From NCBI GenBank assembly GCA_949293815.1, contig CASFEZ010000008.1, positions 1 through 64,000 on the forward strand: a stretch of 64,000 nucleotides of DNA, given 5' to 3'. Below the pieces are notes generated by a model, which was not told the origin of the DNA, made no database searches, and saw only the letters and a list, made by a program, of their open reading frames with translations. Source of the stretch: an uncultured Eubacteriales bacterium. GTDB taxonomy: Bacteria; Bacillota; Clostridia; Oscillospirales; Acutalibacteraceae. Below, piece by piece: positions 24,923 through 33,541 of this stretch (the stretch's first letter is position 1; each line of letters opens with the position of its first letter). The translations under genes and the position numbers were made by a program.

Positions 24923-26722
24923 TCAGCCTGCAATGGCGCCTTCCTGCTGGGAATAATAGACTTCCTGATAAATCTTATTCTGCGCCAGCAGTTCCTCGTG
25001 GGTGCCAACGGCATTGATTTTGCCGTTGTCCAAAACAACAATACGATCCGCGTGCTGTATGGAATTGACGCGCTGGGCAATGATGATGGTGGTCATATCG
25101 CCGTGTTTCGCGCGGATCCCTTCGCGGATTTTGGCGTCTGTTGCCGTATCCACCGCGCTGGTGGAATCATCGAGAATCAAAATTTTCGGCTTTTTCAGCA
25201 GCGCACGAGCAATACAGAGCCGCTGCTTCTGTCCGCCGGATACATTCACGCCGCCCTGCCCCAAATCGGTCTGGTACTGGTCGGGGAAGGACATGACAAA
25301 ATCATCCGCTGCCGCCGCGTCGGCCGCCGCGCGAACCTCGGCTTCCGAGGCGTTTTCATCGCCCCAGCGCAGATTCTCTTCAATCGTACCGGAAAACAGC
25401 ACATTGTTCTGCAAAACCATGGAAACCGCTTCCCGCAGGTGCAAAAGCGTATATTCCTTTACATTTTTGCCGCCGACGAGCACTTCGCCCTCTGTTACAT
25501 CGTACAGCCGGGGAATCAGCTGCACCAGCGAGGTTTTCGCGCTGCCGGTGCCGCCCAGAATACCAATGGTTTCGCCGGAACGGATGCGCAGGTTGATATG
25601 TTCAAGTACATTGCGTTTTCCGTCTTTTTTATACTTAAAGCACACATTGCGGAACTCCACGGAACCGTCCGTCACGCTAGCATCGGGGTCGGCGTCCTTA
25701 TCGGAAATGTCCGGCTGGGTGGTCAGCACTTCCACAATACGGGAAATCGACGCCCTTGCCATAACGGTCATCACGAAAATCATGGAAATCATCATCAGCG
25801 CCATCAGAATCTGCTGGATATAGGTGATAAAGCTCATCATTTCACCCAGCGCCATATCCCCGGCAAGAATCAGCCGGCTGCCGAAATACAAAACGCCGAG
25901 AATACAGGCGGAAATACCGATGGTCATAAACGGTCCGTTCAGTATAATCAGCTTTTCCGCATAGATGGAAGAATCCCGCAATTCATCATTGGAGATACGA
26001 AACTGCTCCTTTTCATGCCTTGCTCGCACATAGGCTTTGACCACACGAATGCCAATCAGTTTTTCCTGAATAAAGTTGTTGAACCGGTCGTATTTTTTGA
26101 ACATCGCCTGAAAACGGGGGAAGGATTTCATGCCGATAAATATCATGACCACAGCCAGAATCGGCGCAACAACCAGAAAAACCAGCGACAGCTGCAAATT
26201 GATGCCCACCGCCATGGAAAACGCCAGCGCGAACATCAGCGGTGCGCGAATGAACATACGGATAACCATCATAAACGCCATTTGCACGGTGTTGATATCC
26301 GTCGTCATGCGGGTAATCAGCGAACCGGTGGAAAAGGTATCGATATTGGAAAACGAAAAATCCTGCACCTTATCAAACAGCGCTTTGCGCACCTCGCTGC
26401 CGAAGCCCATACCCGCCTTGGCGGCACAGCGGGCGGAACCCACGCCGCAAAGCAGCGAGCAGATGGCCAAGGCAACCATCAACAGCCCCATGGATATCAC
26501 CAAATCAATGCCGCTTTTTTCGCCGAAGCCCGCCCGCAGCAGCAAATCGACCACAAAGCCGCTTTTTTCGCTCAGGGGTTCCCCCTGGATGCCGCAGTCG
26601 ATGATAACGGACATCATATACGGAATGAATACCTCAATCACCACTTCGCCGCAGATAAAGATCGGGCTTAAAATGGCCGGTATCTTATATTTTTTTGCAT
26701 AGGGCAGCAATTGTTTTATCAT
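24923..26722 (-). CDS. ABC exporter half-transporter, degenerate NBD (MdlA/YfiB-like)
   Basis: 599 residues: six-helix domain (about 15-310) and NBD. Walker A is GGTGSAKTS (Ala replaces the usual Gly), the signature VSGGQKQR is canonical, Walker B ends LILDDSTSAVD with Asp in place of the catalytic Glu, and the H-loop His is Gln (IIIAQRVNS). These changes mark the degenerate-site subunit of heterodimeric exporters such as TM287/288 and BmrCD. Its start overlaps the marR stop by one base. Confidence 0.92.
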   Translation of the reverse strand: MIKQLLPYAKKYKIPAILSPIFICGEVVIEVFIPYMMSVIIDCGIQGEPLSEKSGFVVDLLLRAGFGEKSGIDLVISMGLLMVALAICSLLCGVGSARCAAKAGMGFGSEVRKALFDKVQDFSFSNIDTFSTGSLITRMTTDINTVQMAFMMVIRMFIRAPLMFALAFSMAVGINLQLSLVFLVVAPILAVVMIFIGMKSFPRFQAMFKKYDRFNNFIQEKLIGIRVVKAYVRARHEKEQFRISNDELRDSSIYAEKLIILNGPFMTIGISACILGVLYFGSRLILAGDMALGEMMSFITYIQQILMALMMISMIFVMTVMARASISRIVEVLTTQPDISDKDADPDASVTDGSVEFRNVCFKYKKDGKRNVLEHINLRIRSGETIGILGGTGSAKTSLVQLIPRLYDVTEGEVLVGGKNVKEYTLLHLREAVSMVLQNNVLFSGTIEENLRWGDENASEAEVRAAADAAAADDFVMSFPDQYQTDLGQGGVNVSGGQKQRLCIARALLKKPKILILDDSTSAVDTATDAKIREGIRAKHGDMTTIIIAQRVNSIQHADRIVVLDNGKINAVGTHEELLAQNKIYQEVYYSQQEGAIAG

Positions 26723-27219
26723 TATTTTCTCTCCTTACCCGTCTTTGTCATATTTGCCCGTTCCATTTCAAAGGCCTTGGCAATTTCCGTCTCGCCCCTG
26801 CCGTCCAGCAGATTATCAATCATACGCGACAGCAGCGCGTCCAATTGCCCGCGCTCGGTATCGGACAGGTTATGAAACATCTTATCGTCCAAATCGTTGC
26901 ACTCCGCCTGAAAAGCGGCGAGCGCTTCTTTGCCCTTTTCGGTAATCTGCACCTTATTACGGCGCAAATCCGCCGCATCTGCCGTTTTGGCAATCAGCCC
27001 GTTTTTCTCCATGCGCTTCAGGCTGACCGCTACGGAAGCGGCGGATACATGCGCATGGGCGGCAATGTCCTTTTGCGCGCTTTCGCCGTGCTGCAATAAG
27101 AACTCCAGAACCATGGGCTGACCGGCGTAAAGCCCCACACTGACGGCCTTGTGCTGCAGGTAATAGCGATGCAAAATCGACAGCGTAATGATTTTACGCA
27201 TCAACGCTTTGTTTTTCAA
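26722..27219 (-). CDS. MarR-family transcriptional regulator
   Basis: 165 residues, winged HTH (about 45-110; AAHAHVSAASVAVSLKRMEK, wing DLRRNKVQITEKG). It begins with TTG at 27219, 7 nt after GGAGG. As first gene of a three-gene operon with the exporter, and with a perfect inverted repeat between its -10 and ribosome site, it is probably an autorepressor relieved by an exported compound. Confidence 0.92.
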   Translation of the reverse strand: MKNKALMRKIITLSILHRYYLQHKAVSVGLYAGQPMVLEFLLQHGESAQKDIAAHAHVSAASVAVSLKRMEKNGLIAKTADAADLRRNKVQITEKGKEALAAFQAECNDLDDKMFHNLSDTERGQLDALLSRMIDNLLDGRGETEIAKAFEMERANMTKTGKERK

Positions 27220-27246
27220 CCGGATACCTCCAATTGATAACCGATT

Positions 27247-27268
27247 TATAGTTAGTCAATTAACTATA
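27247..27268. promoter_or_regulatory. MarR operator
   Basis: TATAGTTA-GTCAAT-TAACTATA: perfect 8-bp arms with a 6-bp centre, directly downstream of the -10 of the marR/exporter promoter, where bound protein would block initiation. Confidence 0.75.
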
Positions 27269-27269
27269 T

Positions 27270-27297
27270 ATTATACGCGGTTTTTGCGCACTGTCAA
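27270..27297 (-). promoter_or_regulatory. Consensus promoter of the marR/exporter operon
   Basis: TTGACA (27292-27297), 16 bp, TATAAT (27270-27275) on the minus strand; both boxes perfect. Confidence 0.85.
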
Positions 27298-27320
27298 CAG
27301 GAAAAAGGTAAAAAATGGGA

Positions 27321-27349
27321 TTGATTGCACCGGAACTTTTCGTTATAAT
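27321..27349 (+). promoter_or_regulatory. Promoter of the walJ-like gene
   Basis: TTGATT (27321-27326), 17 bp, TATAAT (27344-27349), ending 47 bp before the ATG. Confidence 0.75.
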
Positions 27350-27396
27350 AGATATGTTTTGGGATACGGAAGTTTTATTGTGGAAAGGAAATACGC

Positions 27397-28188
27397 ATGG
27401 CTCGTTTTTATCCGCTTTTCTCCGGCAGCTCCGGCAACAGCACCTATATGGGGACGGCAACGGAGGGTATTTTGATTGACTGCGGCATGTCCGCCAAACA
27501 GCTTAACCTTGCGCTGGAGGAAGCCGAAATCGCGCCGCATACCATACGCGCCGTCTTCATTACCCATGAACATATCGACCATATCCGCGGGCTGCGGGTC
27601 TTTGCCAAAAAATACGGCTGTCCGGTCTACGCCAGCCCCGGCACCTTAAAACAGCTTTTGCAGATGGGGCAGCTGGACGGCGTGACCGATTACCGCCCCA
27701 TCGGCGAAGCGGGCGTTGCGCTTCAGACGATGCGCATCACCTCGTTTCCCACCTCCCACGACGCCGCCGAAAGCGTGGGGTACCGCATTGAATTTGCCGA
27801 CGGACGGGCGGCTTGCGTTGCCACGGATACGGGCATGATAACACCGGCTATTTTACAGGGACTGCGGGACGCGGATTTGGTTTTGCTGGAATCCAACCAC
27901 GATCCGCGCATGCTGCGCTACGGACCGTATCCCGCGCCGCTGAAAGCGCGTATTGCCTCCGAGCTGGGGCACTTATCCAACACCGACTGCGCGGCAGCGG
28001 CGGTACATTTAATGGAGAACGGCACCGCACGCTTTGTTTTGGGACATTTAAGCCGCGAGAACAACACCCCTGAAACCGCACGGGAGGTCACGCTTGCAGC
28101 CCTGACGGCGGATGGCGGCGCGGAGGGCATGGATTTTCTTTTGCAGGTTGCCGCCCCCAGAGGGGATGGGAAGCTGATGGTTTTTTAA
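27397..28188 (+). CDS. Metallo-beta-lactamase-fold hydrolase (WalJ/YycJ-like)
   Basis: 263 residues, cytoplasmic. Metal motif THEHIDH (about 56-62) with SGSSGNS at the N terminus, further ligands in FPTSHDA, ATDTG and LESNHD, and a final GHLS. This family includes WalJ of the WalRK locus and is often next to rlmH, as here. GGAAA precedes the ATG. Role inferred: a DNA/RNA-processing or cell-wall-coordination nuclease-like hydrolase. Confidence 0.88.
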   Translation: MARFYPLFSGSSGNSTYMGTATEGILIDCGMSAKQLNLALEEAEIAPHTIRAVFITHEHIDHIRGLRVFAKKYGCPVYASPGTLKQLLQMGQLDGVTDYRPIGEAGVALQTMRITSFPTSHDAAESVGYRIEFADGRAACVATDTGMITPAILQGLRDADLVLLESNHDPRMLRYGPYPAPLKARIASELGHLSNTDCAAAAVHLMENGTARFVLGHLSRENNTPETAREVTLAALTADGGAEGMDFLLQVAAPRGDGKLMVF

Positions 28189-28258
28189 CTTAGCTAACAT
28201 TTTGATTTTTACAAAAAGTGGTCAGTGGATAATTGATAGTGATTCGTGGTTCGTGTCG

Positions 28259-28274
28259 GAAGCCCTTCGGGCTT
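28259..28274. other. UUCG hairpin in the walJ-rlmH gap
   Basis: AAGCCC-TTCG-GGCTT forms a small very stable hairpin with no T tract. It sits in a 125-bp spacer that otherwise shows nothing recognisable; it may be an mRNA-stability element or an intergenic repeat. Confidence 0.4.
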
Positions 28275-28313
28275 GGATTGTAGATTGGTTGCCTTTTTTG
28301 GGTGGTGATTCGG

Positions 28314-28793
28314 TTGAATATTGAGATTCTTTGTGTTGGTCGGTTGAAGGATAAATTTTTTGAGGAGGCGGCGGCGGAATACGAAAAACGCCTGGGGGCA
28401 TTCGGCAAAATAAAAATAACGGAACTTCCCGCCTCTCCCCTGCCGGATGCGCCGAATGAAAAGCAAATTGCCGCTGCCCTGCAAAAAGAAGCGGAGGGCA
28501 TCCGCAAGCATCTGCCGAAAAACGCCGCCGTTTACCCGCTGTGCATTGAAGGAAAGCTCCTGTCCAGCGAACAATTGGCGGAGGAATTTCAAAAAACCGC
28601 CCTCGGCGGGCAGAACACCCTGGTATTCATTATCGGCGGCAGCTATGGTCTTTCGGAGGAGATCAAAAAACTAGGCAAGCTGCGCCTGTCCATGTCCCCC
28701 ATGACCTTCCCCCACCGCCTGGCGCGCGTTATGCTTTTGGAACAAATTTACCGCGCCTTTACTATTATAGAGGGCAAAACCTATCACAAATAA
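28314..28793 (+). CDS. rlmH: 23S rRNA (pseudouridine1915-N3)-methyltransferase
   Basis: 159 residues from TTG 28314, exactly the usual RlmH length; it methylates pseudouridine 1915 in helix 69 using SAM. SPOUT-family landmarks: MNIEILCVGRLKDKF at the N terminus, FIIGGSYGLSEEI in the knot, and the C-terminal LLEQIYRAFTIIEGKTYHK. GTG codons at 28302/28305 are alternatives, but family length and the upstream GGGTGGTG favour TTG. Confidence 0.95.
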   Translation: MNIEILCVGRLKDKFFEEAAAEYEKRLGAFGKIKITELPASPLPDAPNEKQIAAALQKEAEGIRKHLPKNAAVYPLCIEGKLLSSEQLAEEFQKTALGGQNTLVFIIGGSYGLSEEIKKLGKLRLSMSPMTFPHRLARVMLLEQIYRAFTIIEGKTYHK

Positions 28794-28814
28794 TTCATCT
28801 TTTTCTCTTAAAAT

Positions 28815-28847
28815 CAAAAAGCCGCACCTTGCGATGCGGCTTTTTTA
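28815..28847. terminator. Bidirectional terminator between rlmH and the GH20 gene
   Basis: AAAAGCCGCA pairs with TGCGGCTTTT around an 8-nt loop, with T/A runs on both flanks. The genes are convergent. Confidence 0.9.
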
Positions 28848-28852
28848 ATGGG

Positions 28853-30460
28853 TTATTTGTTTTTTTGTTGTTTCAGTTCGCGGTTTTTGCGCAGTTCCCA
28901 GTCCTGTTCCCGGAAGTACCAGCGATTGGTCAGTTTTTGGCGGTGCTGGTAGCCCCGGGGAAGGGCGATTTTATCTTCGGCGTAGTTGACGCCCAAATCG
29001 TCCAGCAGTTTTTCGTTTTCGTGCATACGGTTGAGGAAGTCCGCGAAATCCTTATTCTCCGGCATGCTCCACGCAAGCTCTGAAAGAGCCGGCAGGCGGG
29101 GGAAATACTGCATATCCATTTTCTCGACGGTGGAAACCCATTCCGTCCACAATAAACCCTCGACGCCGAGGATCTGGTCGGCAAAGCGGGCAGGCACCAG
29201 CCGTTTGGTCGGCTCAAAGCAATAGGTGTTCCACAGCGGATACTGACCGTAGCACATATCAAAATAACACGCCTGATGCTTGCAGACAATCAGGTCGCCG
29301 CCTTTTTCCAGATATTGATTGACATTGTCGTCCCATTCCACGGTCCAATACTGACCAACGATCGAGGTGTCAAGTCCCTGGGCCGCCAGCGCTTCGTTCC
29401 ACACAATCAGGCGTTTGCCGTGCGCTTTTGCAAATTCATTGACCCGATTGTTAAAATACCCCTGCAGCTCCTCCACCGAATCCAGGTGGTTGTCTGCCAT
29501 ACGTTTTTGGCAATGGGGACACTTTGTCCACTCCCCCTTCGGCGCTTCATCGCCGCCGATATGGAAGTAGGGCGCGGGGAACAGGTCAAAAACCTCTTCC
29601 AGCACATCAAATACAAAGGTAAAGGTGCTTTCCTTGCCGATGCAGGCGCTGCGGTTCCAATCGCGCATGCCTGCCAGCGCAGGGGTTTTACCGCCGAAAT
29701 GCCACTGCACCTCACAGTCAATCTCCCGGCATGCCAGATACGGATAGGCGGCAAAGGCAGCCGCAAAGTGGGCGGGCATATCGATTTCCGGCACAATCAT
29801 AATATTACGCGCCGCCGCGTAGGCGACAATATCGCGAATCTGCTCCTGGGTATAAAAACCGCCGTGGGGCTTGCCCTCAAACGCCAGCCAGTTCCAGCCG
29901 CCGACGGTGGAATCTTTGCGATAAGCGCCCACCTCGGTCAGGCGGGGGTATTTTTTTATCTCAATGCGCCAGCCCTGGTCGTCGGTCAAATGCCAGTGGA
30001 ACACATTGATTTTATACAGCGCCAGCAAATCCAGCAGGCGCTTGACCGTCTTCTCGCCAAAGAAATGGCGCGCCTCATCCAGATGGATGCTGCGATAGGC
30101 ATAACGGGGCTTGTCGTGAATCTCACAGCAGGGCAGCAGCCATCTGCCATCCTTTTCTTCCCGACCATGCAGAATCTGCCGCAGCGTTTCGGCGGCATAT
30201 AAAACACCTGCCTCACTGCCCGCCTGCACCTGTATGCCTTGCGGGGATATGGTCAGCACATATTCTTCTTTGGCAAAGTCCTTTTGATACGACAAATGTA
30301 CAGCTGTTTCGCCCGTTTCGGCGAAACAACCGGTGATACCGCAAAACAACGCTATATGCGCCTGCATCGCGGCGTCCGCGGCAACACCTGTGGTCTTGCT
30401 AACGGCATAAAAACCCTCTTTTTCTTCTAAAGACAAGGGCTGGGGAATGATGGCAATCAT
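28853..30460 (-). CDS. Beta-N-acetylhexosaminidase, GH20
   Basis: 535 residues. N-terminal alpha/beta domain (about 1-115), then the GH20 TIM barrel with FHWHLTDDQGWRIEIKKYP and the catalytic Asp-Glu pair in FHIGGDEAPKGEW (about residue 300). The substrate-assisted mechanism releases terminal GlcNAc/GalNAc from glycans. No signal peptide is visible, so it is probably intracellular, acting on imported oligosaccharides or on host-derived or cell-wall fragments. ATG 30460 follows AGGAGGAG. Aromatic Trp residues expected in the sugar pocket are present. Confidence 0.93.
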   Translation of the reverse strand: MIAIIPQPLSLEEKEGFYAVSKTTGVAADAAMQAHIALFCGITGCFAETGETAVHLSYQKDFAKEEYVLTISPQGIQVQAGSEAGVLYAAETLRQILHGREEKDGRWLLPCCEIHDKPRYAYRSIHLDEARHFFGEKTVKRLLDLLALYKINVFHWHLTDDQGWRIEIKKYPRLTEVGAYRKDSTVGGWNWLAFEGKPHGGFYTQEQIRDIVAYAAARNIMIVPEIDMPAHFAAAFAAYPYLACREIDCEVQWHFGGKTPALAGMRDWNRSACIGKESTFTFVFDVLEEVFDLFPAPYFHIGGDEAPKGEWTKCPHCQKRMADNHLDSVEELQGYFNNRVNEFAKAHGKRLIVWNEALAAQGLDTSIVGQYWTVEWDDNVNQYLEKGGDLIVCKHQACYFDMCYGQYPLWNTYCFEPTKRLVPARFADQILGVEGLLWTEWVSTVEKMDMQYFPRLPALSELAWSMPENKDFADFLNRMHENEKLLDDLGVNYAEDKIALPRGYQHRQKLTNRWYFREQDWELRKNRELKQQKNK

Positions 30461-30514
30461 AGTTTTCTCCTCCTGCGATTCTGAAACAAAAAATATTTCC
30501 ATCCAATGTGTGCA

Positions 30515-30540
30515 TAAAAAAGCAGGGCGTTTTGCCCTGC
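30515..30540 (-). terminator. Terminator of the glycosyltransferase genes
   Basis: GCAGGGC-N5-GCCCTGC followed on the minus strand by TTTTTT, immediately after the GT2 stop. Confidence 0.85.
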
Positions 30541-30547
30541 AAAACTT

Positions 30548-31522
30548 TTAGTGTAAACGCTCAAACAGCTTATAACAGGCCGCAACCGCCGGCATGCCGA
30601 AAGAAGAAAGCAGACACGCCGCCTTGGTACGCAGATGCGACTTGCTGTCTTTCAAAGCAAAACCGCGATACTTCCTGATATTTTCCCTGATATGCTGCAT
30701 CATTTCCGGCGGGACGGTTTTGTCGCCTGCAAGTTTTAGGAAAACGACAAAGTTTTTTTCCACCATCCGATTATAAAAAGCCAACATGCAACCGGGCTGC
30801 TTTTCGGAAAATTCCGGCAGCAGCATATCATACAGCCGAATATAATCATAAAACTTCAAATTGGCGCTGGCATGCATGGCGCTGTCGCTTCTTTGGTAAT
30901 ACGTGTACAAACACACGCCGGTATGCGCCAGCCGGCGGCAGCGAAGAAAATAACGCAGGCAGATATAACTGTCCTCTCCCAGGACTAAGTCGGACGGCGC
31001 AATTTCCCGCAGCCATTCCGTACGGAACAGCTTCGCGCACAGTGCTGTGGAACAGCACTGATCATAAAACATCTGGTTTAATGTGCCCTCGGCGGAAAGA
31101 CACATTGTCCCGCTCTGAAAACAGTATTCCTCTTCGTTTGTCCCATCGTCGGTCAAAACGCGATGACCGCAGGTAGCAACATCCGCGTCAAATTCTTTTA
31201 TCGCCGCCAAAAGTGTTTCCACATAGGTAACGTCTACGGTGTCGTCGCTATCAACAAAAGTCAGGTATTTTCCGGTAGCCGCACACACGCCATCATATCG
31301 GGCGCGGGAAACCCCTTCGTTTTGTTTATGAATGACGCGAATCCGCTCATCCTCCGCGGCCAGACGGTCACACAGCATCGGACTGCCGTCCGGCGAGCCG
31401 TCATCCACCAGAATAATTTCCAGATTTTCATACGACTGATTCCGCAAACTATTGACCGCACCGCTTAAAAAACGCTCGGTATTATACACGGGAACCACAA
31501 CAGAAATTTTTTCATTCATCAT
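30548..31522 (-). CDS. Glycosyltransferase family 2
   Basis: 324 residues, GT-A fold: VVPVYNTERFLSGAV at the N terminus, nucleotide-sugar site ILVDDGSPDGS, and the metal motif FVDSDDTVD (DxD-like, about 91-97). The C-terminal ~100 residues are basic and aromatic without clear membrane helices. It lies 17 bp downstream of the polytopic gene, so both may build one surface polysaccharide or glycolipid. Donor and acceptor unknown. Confidence 0.88.
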   Translation of the reverse strand: MMNEKISVVVPVYNTERFLSGAVNSLRNQSYENLEIILVDDGSPDGSPMLCDRLAAEDERIRVIHKQNEGVSRARYDGVCAATGKYLTFVDSDDTVDVTYVETLLAAIKEFDADVATCGHRVLTDDGTNEEEYCFQSGTMCLSAEGTLNQMFYDQCCSTALCAKLFRTEWLREIAPSDLVLGEDSYICLRYFLRCRRLAHTGVCLYTYYQRSDSAMHASANLKFYDYIRLYDMLLPEFSEKQPGCMLAFYNRMVEKNFVVFLKLAGDKTVPPEMMQHIRENIRKYRGFALKDSKSHLRTKAACLLSSFGMPAVAACYKLFERLH

Positions 31523-31539
31523 AACTGTCCTCTGTTTTC

Positions 31540-33015
31540 TTATGCGCGGGCGTTTTCCACCTGAGCCGAGCGGGCGGGGGCGTGCGCATTCGCCGCGCTG
31601 CGAACCGCTCTTTTATCGCGAATTTTAGCAACAATCAGCTCCGCAATAATCAGGACAAAAATCAGCTGGAACGCAATCCACGCCAAAGCATGATTCAAAT
31701 TAGCATTTGAGTTTATTTGGAAGGTGAGAACAAGATAGGACTGTATAACATCTCGATATCGATACAAAAAATTGGGAAGAGGAATAAATATAATGCCAAA
31801 CAAACACAAATACAGCCAATCCAACCGCATTTTTTTCTTTTCATTTCGGCTTTTATCGCACAGGAACACAACCAAAACCGGCAGGACATAAATCAAGGTA
31901 TACAGCATGGCAACCGCATGAATATTGAGCATCAAATAACAGGCAATAAACAGTTTCTGCCATTCTTTTTTGCAGAAGAAACCAAGGATGAAAGCGACCA
32001 TTTCAGAAACCGCAAATAAAACCATGCCCAGTATACTTGCCGTATTTTCTTCAATAAAGCCCAACGCGCACAAAAGATAGGCGATATTTGATGTACTGGT
32101 GCTGTTTACAGTAAAGTATGTACGCTTGTTTATCCAGCTTAAAAGATTGGTAAAGAAGCGTCCAGCAGAACCATCGGAATTATATTCTTCCGGATCCAGC
32201 TGTCCGCTTGCGACCCCGGTCTGTATTTCCTCCGCCAGACCGCCTGTTTCCGGGGTAATGAGCTGCATGATAACATACGGCAAAACAACAGCAGCGATAC
32301 CGTAAGCTACCGTACGGGCAGCGGCCTTGTAATTTTTGTCATATATCAGCAAGAGTCCCAACACCGCCGGGAACATTTTAATTCCCGCAGCCAAAGCTAA
32401 AGCAATGTAAGAGATTTCCCGAACCACTTTGTTCTCAGAGTTACGAAAGAACATAAAAAATGCACAGCCGATTAAAGCAATCAGAGATGTATTTCCCCGC
32501 TCCAAGCAGTAAATCATTGGGAAACTCAGAATCAGGAAGAAGGTCACCATTACCCGGGCACGCAAGCTTTGACCTGCGTTTTCCATATACCGCTCAATCA
32601 TTTTTGCAATCAGCAAAACACAGAAAAAAGCTACAAGGAAAAACAGCATAACACAAGTCTGGCTAAACTGCATCTCATAGCGATCGGCAAACACCAGTTC
32701 AAGGTAACGATGCGGAATAATCAAAGAGAAAAGATGCATCATGAGGACACTGAGCGGCGGGTAAATGGTATTACGCTGATACACCCATGTCAGGTCAAAA
32801 GAATCGCGAATGGTATTGAAGAAGTCCATAAAATGATCAGAATACGCGCCATTCCAAAAAAGCATATCCTCTATCGACTGACCGCGCGTAACCACCGCCA
32901 GTTCAATAGAAAGCAGGGTGCAAATGATATAGACAATGAAAAATGCACGGTTAATCAGAGAGGTATTGGTTTGCAGCGGGCTGACCGCCAATCGTTTTCC
33001 TTTTCTTTTCACCAT
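31540..33015 (-). CDS. Polytopic membrane protein, DUF2029/GT87-like
   Basis: 491 residues with about ten to twelve hydrophobic helices. After the first helix the loop (YSDHFMDFFNTIRDS...VYQRNTIYPPLS) resembles the D/Y-rich extracytoplasmic loop of C-fold polyprenyl-dependent glycosyltransferases of the DUF2029/GT87 group. ATG 33015 follows GGAGG. A short Ala/Arg-rich tail ends the protein. Paired with the GT2 gene; a role in sugar transfer outside the membrane is inferred. Confidence 0.65.
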   Translation of the reverse strand: MVKRKGKRLAVSPLQTNTSLINRAFFIVYIICTLLSIELAVVTRGQSIEDMLFWNGAYSDHFMDFFNTIRDSFDLTWVYQRNTIYPPLSVLMMHLFSLIIPHRYLELVFADRYEMQFSQTCVMLFFLVAFFCVLLIAKMIERYMENAGQSLRARVMVTFFLILSFPMIYCLERGNTSLIALIGCAFFMFFRNSENKVVREISYIALALAAGIKMFPAVLGLLLIYDKNYKAAARTVAYGIAAVVLPYVIMQLITPETGGLAEEIQTGVASGQLDPEEYNSDGSAGRFFTNLLSWINKRTYFTVNSTSTSNIAYLLCALGFIEENTASILGMVLFAVSEMVAFILGFFCKKEWQKLFIACYLMLNIHAVAMLYTLIYVLPVLVVFLCDKSRNEKKKMRLDWLYLCLFGIIFIPLPNFLYRYRDVIQSYLVLTFQINSNANLNHALAWIAFQLIFVLIIAELIVAKIRDKRAVRSAANAHAPARSAQVENARA

Positions 33016-33156
33016 TTTATCTAACCTCCGACAAAATTCGGTATCCATACAATATCTAAAAAATAATAGCATACTTTTTCCGCGCTGTCAATTCCTAAAA
33101 AGCCATGTAAAAACCACAAAAACCAACCGCTATGCTCATAAAAAAAGATATGCAGA

Positions 33157-33173
33157 CCGTGACTTAGTCACGG
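33157..33173. promoter_or_regulatory. Crp/Fnr-type operator at the thioredoxin promoter
   Basis: Perfect palindrome CCGTGAC-TTA-GTCACGG. Its centre (33165) is ~42 bp upstream of the start point predicted from the TATAAT at 33195-33200, the class II Crp/Fnr activator position. There is no consensus -35, as expected for activated promoters. A Crp/Fnr regulator gene is next door. Confidence 0.7.
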
Positions 33174-33194
33174 AAAAGAAGAAGCAAATGCGGG

Positions 33195-33200
33195 TATAAT
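33195..33200 (+). promoter_or_regulatory. -10 box of the thioredoxin gene
   Basis: TATAAT within GGGTATAATAAAG. The matching -35 position (GGAAAA) is far from consensus. Confidence 0.6.
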
Positions 33201-33232
33201 AAAGCCACTCCAAACAGAAAGAAGGATGTTCT

Positions 33233-33541
33233 ATGTCCATACAAAAAGTAACCCAATCCAATTTTACACAGATAAAAAACAGCAAGCAGACCGTTCTGCT
33301 TGACTTTTATGCGGACTGGTGCGGTCCCTGCCGGATGGTATCGCCTCTGGTGGAGGAAATTGCCGAGGAAAGACCCGATTGTCTGATAGGAAAAATCAAT
33401 GTAGACGAAGAGCCGGAACTGGCGGCCGCGTTCGGTGTTTCCAGCATCCCGATGCTGGTTGTTATGAAAAACGGACAGATTGTGCAGCAGGCGATCGGTG
33501 CCCGTCCAAAGGCACAGATTCTCCAGCTCTTAGAGGGTTAA
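33233..33541 (+). CDS. Thioredoxin
   Basis: 102 residues, a complete thioredoxin with DWCGPCRM redox site (about 29-36), buried Asp in FYADW and cis-Pro in SSIPMLV. It keeps cytoplasmic proteins reduced. The last 12 bp overlap the 3' end of the convergent Crp/Fnr gene. Probably activated by that neighbour through the palindrome at 33157. Confidence 0.95.
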   Translation: MSIQKVTQSNFTQIKNSKQTVLLDFYADWCGPCRMVSPLVEEIAEERPDCLIGKINVDEEPELAAAFGVSSIPMLVVMKNGQIVQQAIGARPKAQILQLLEG

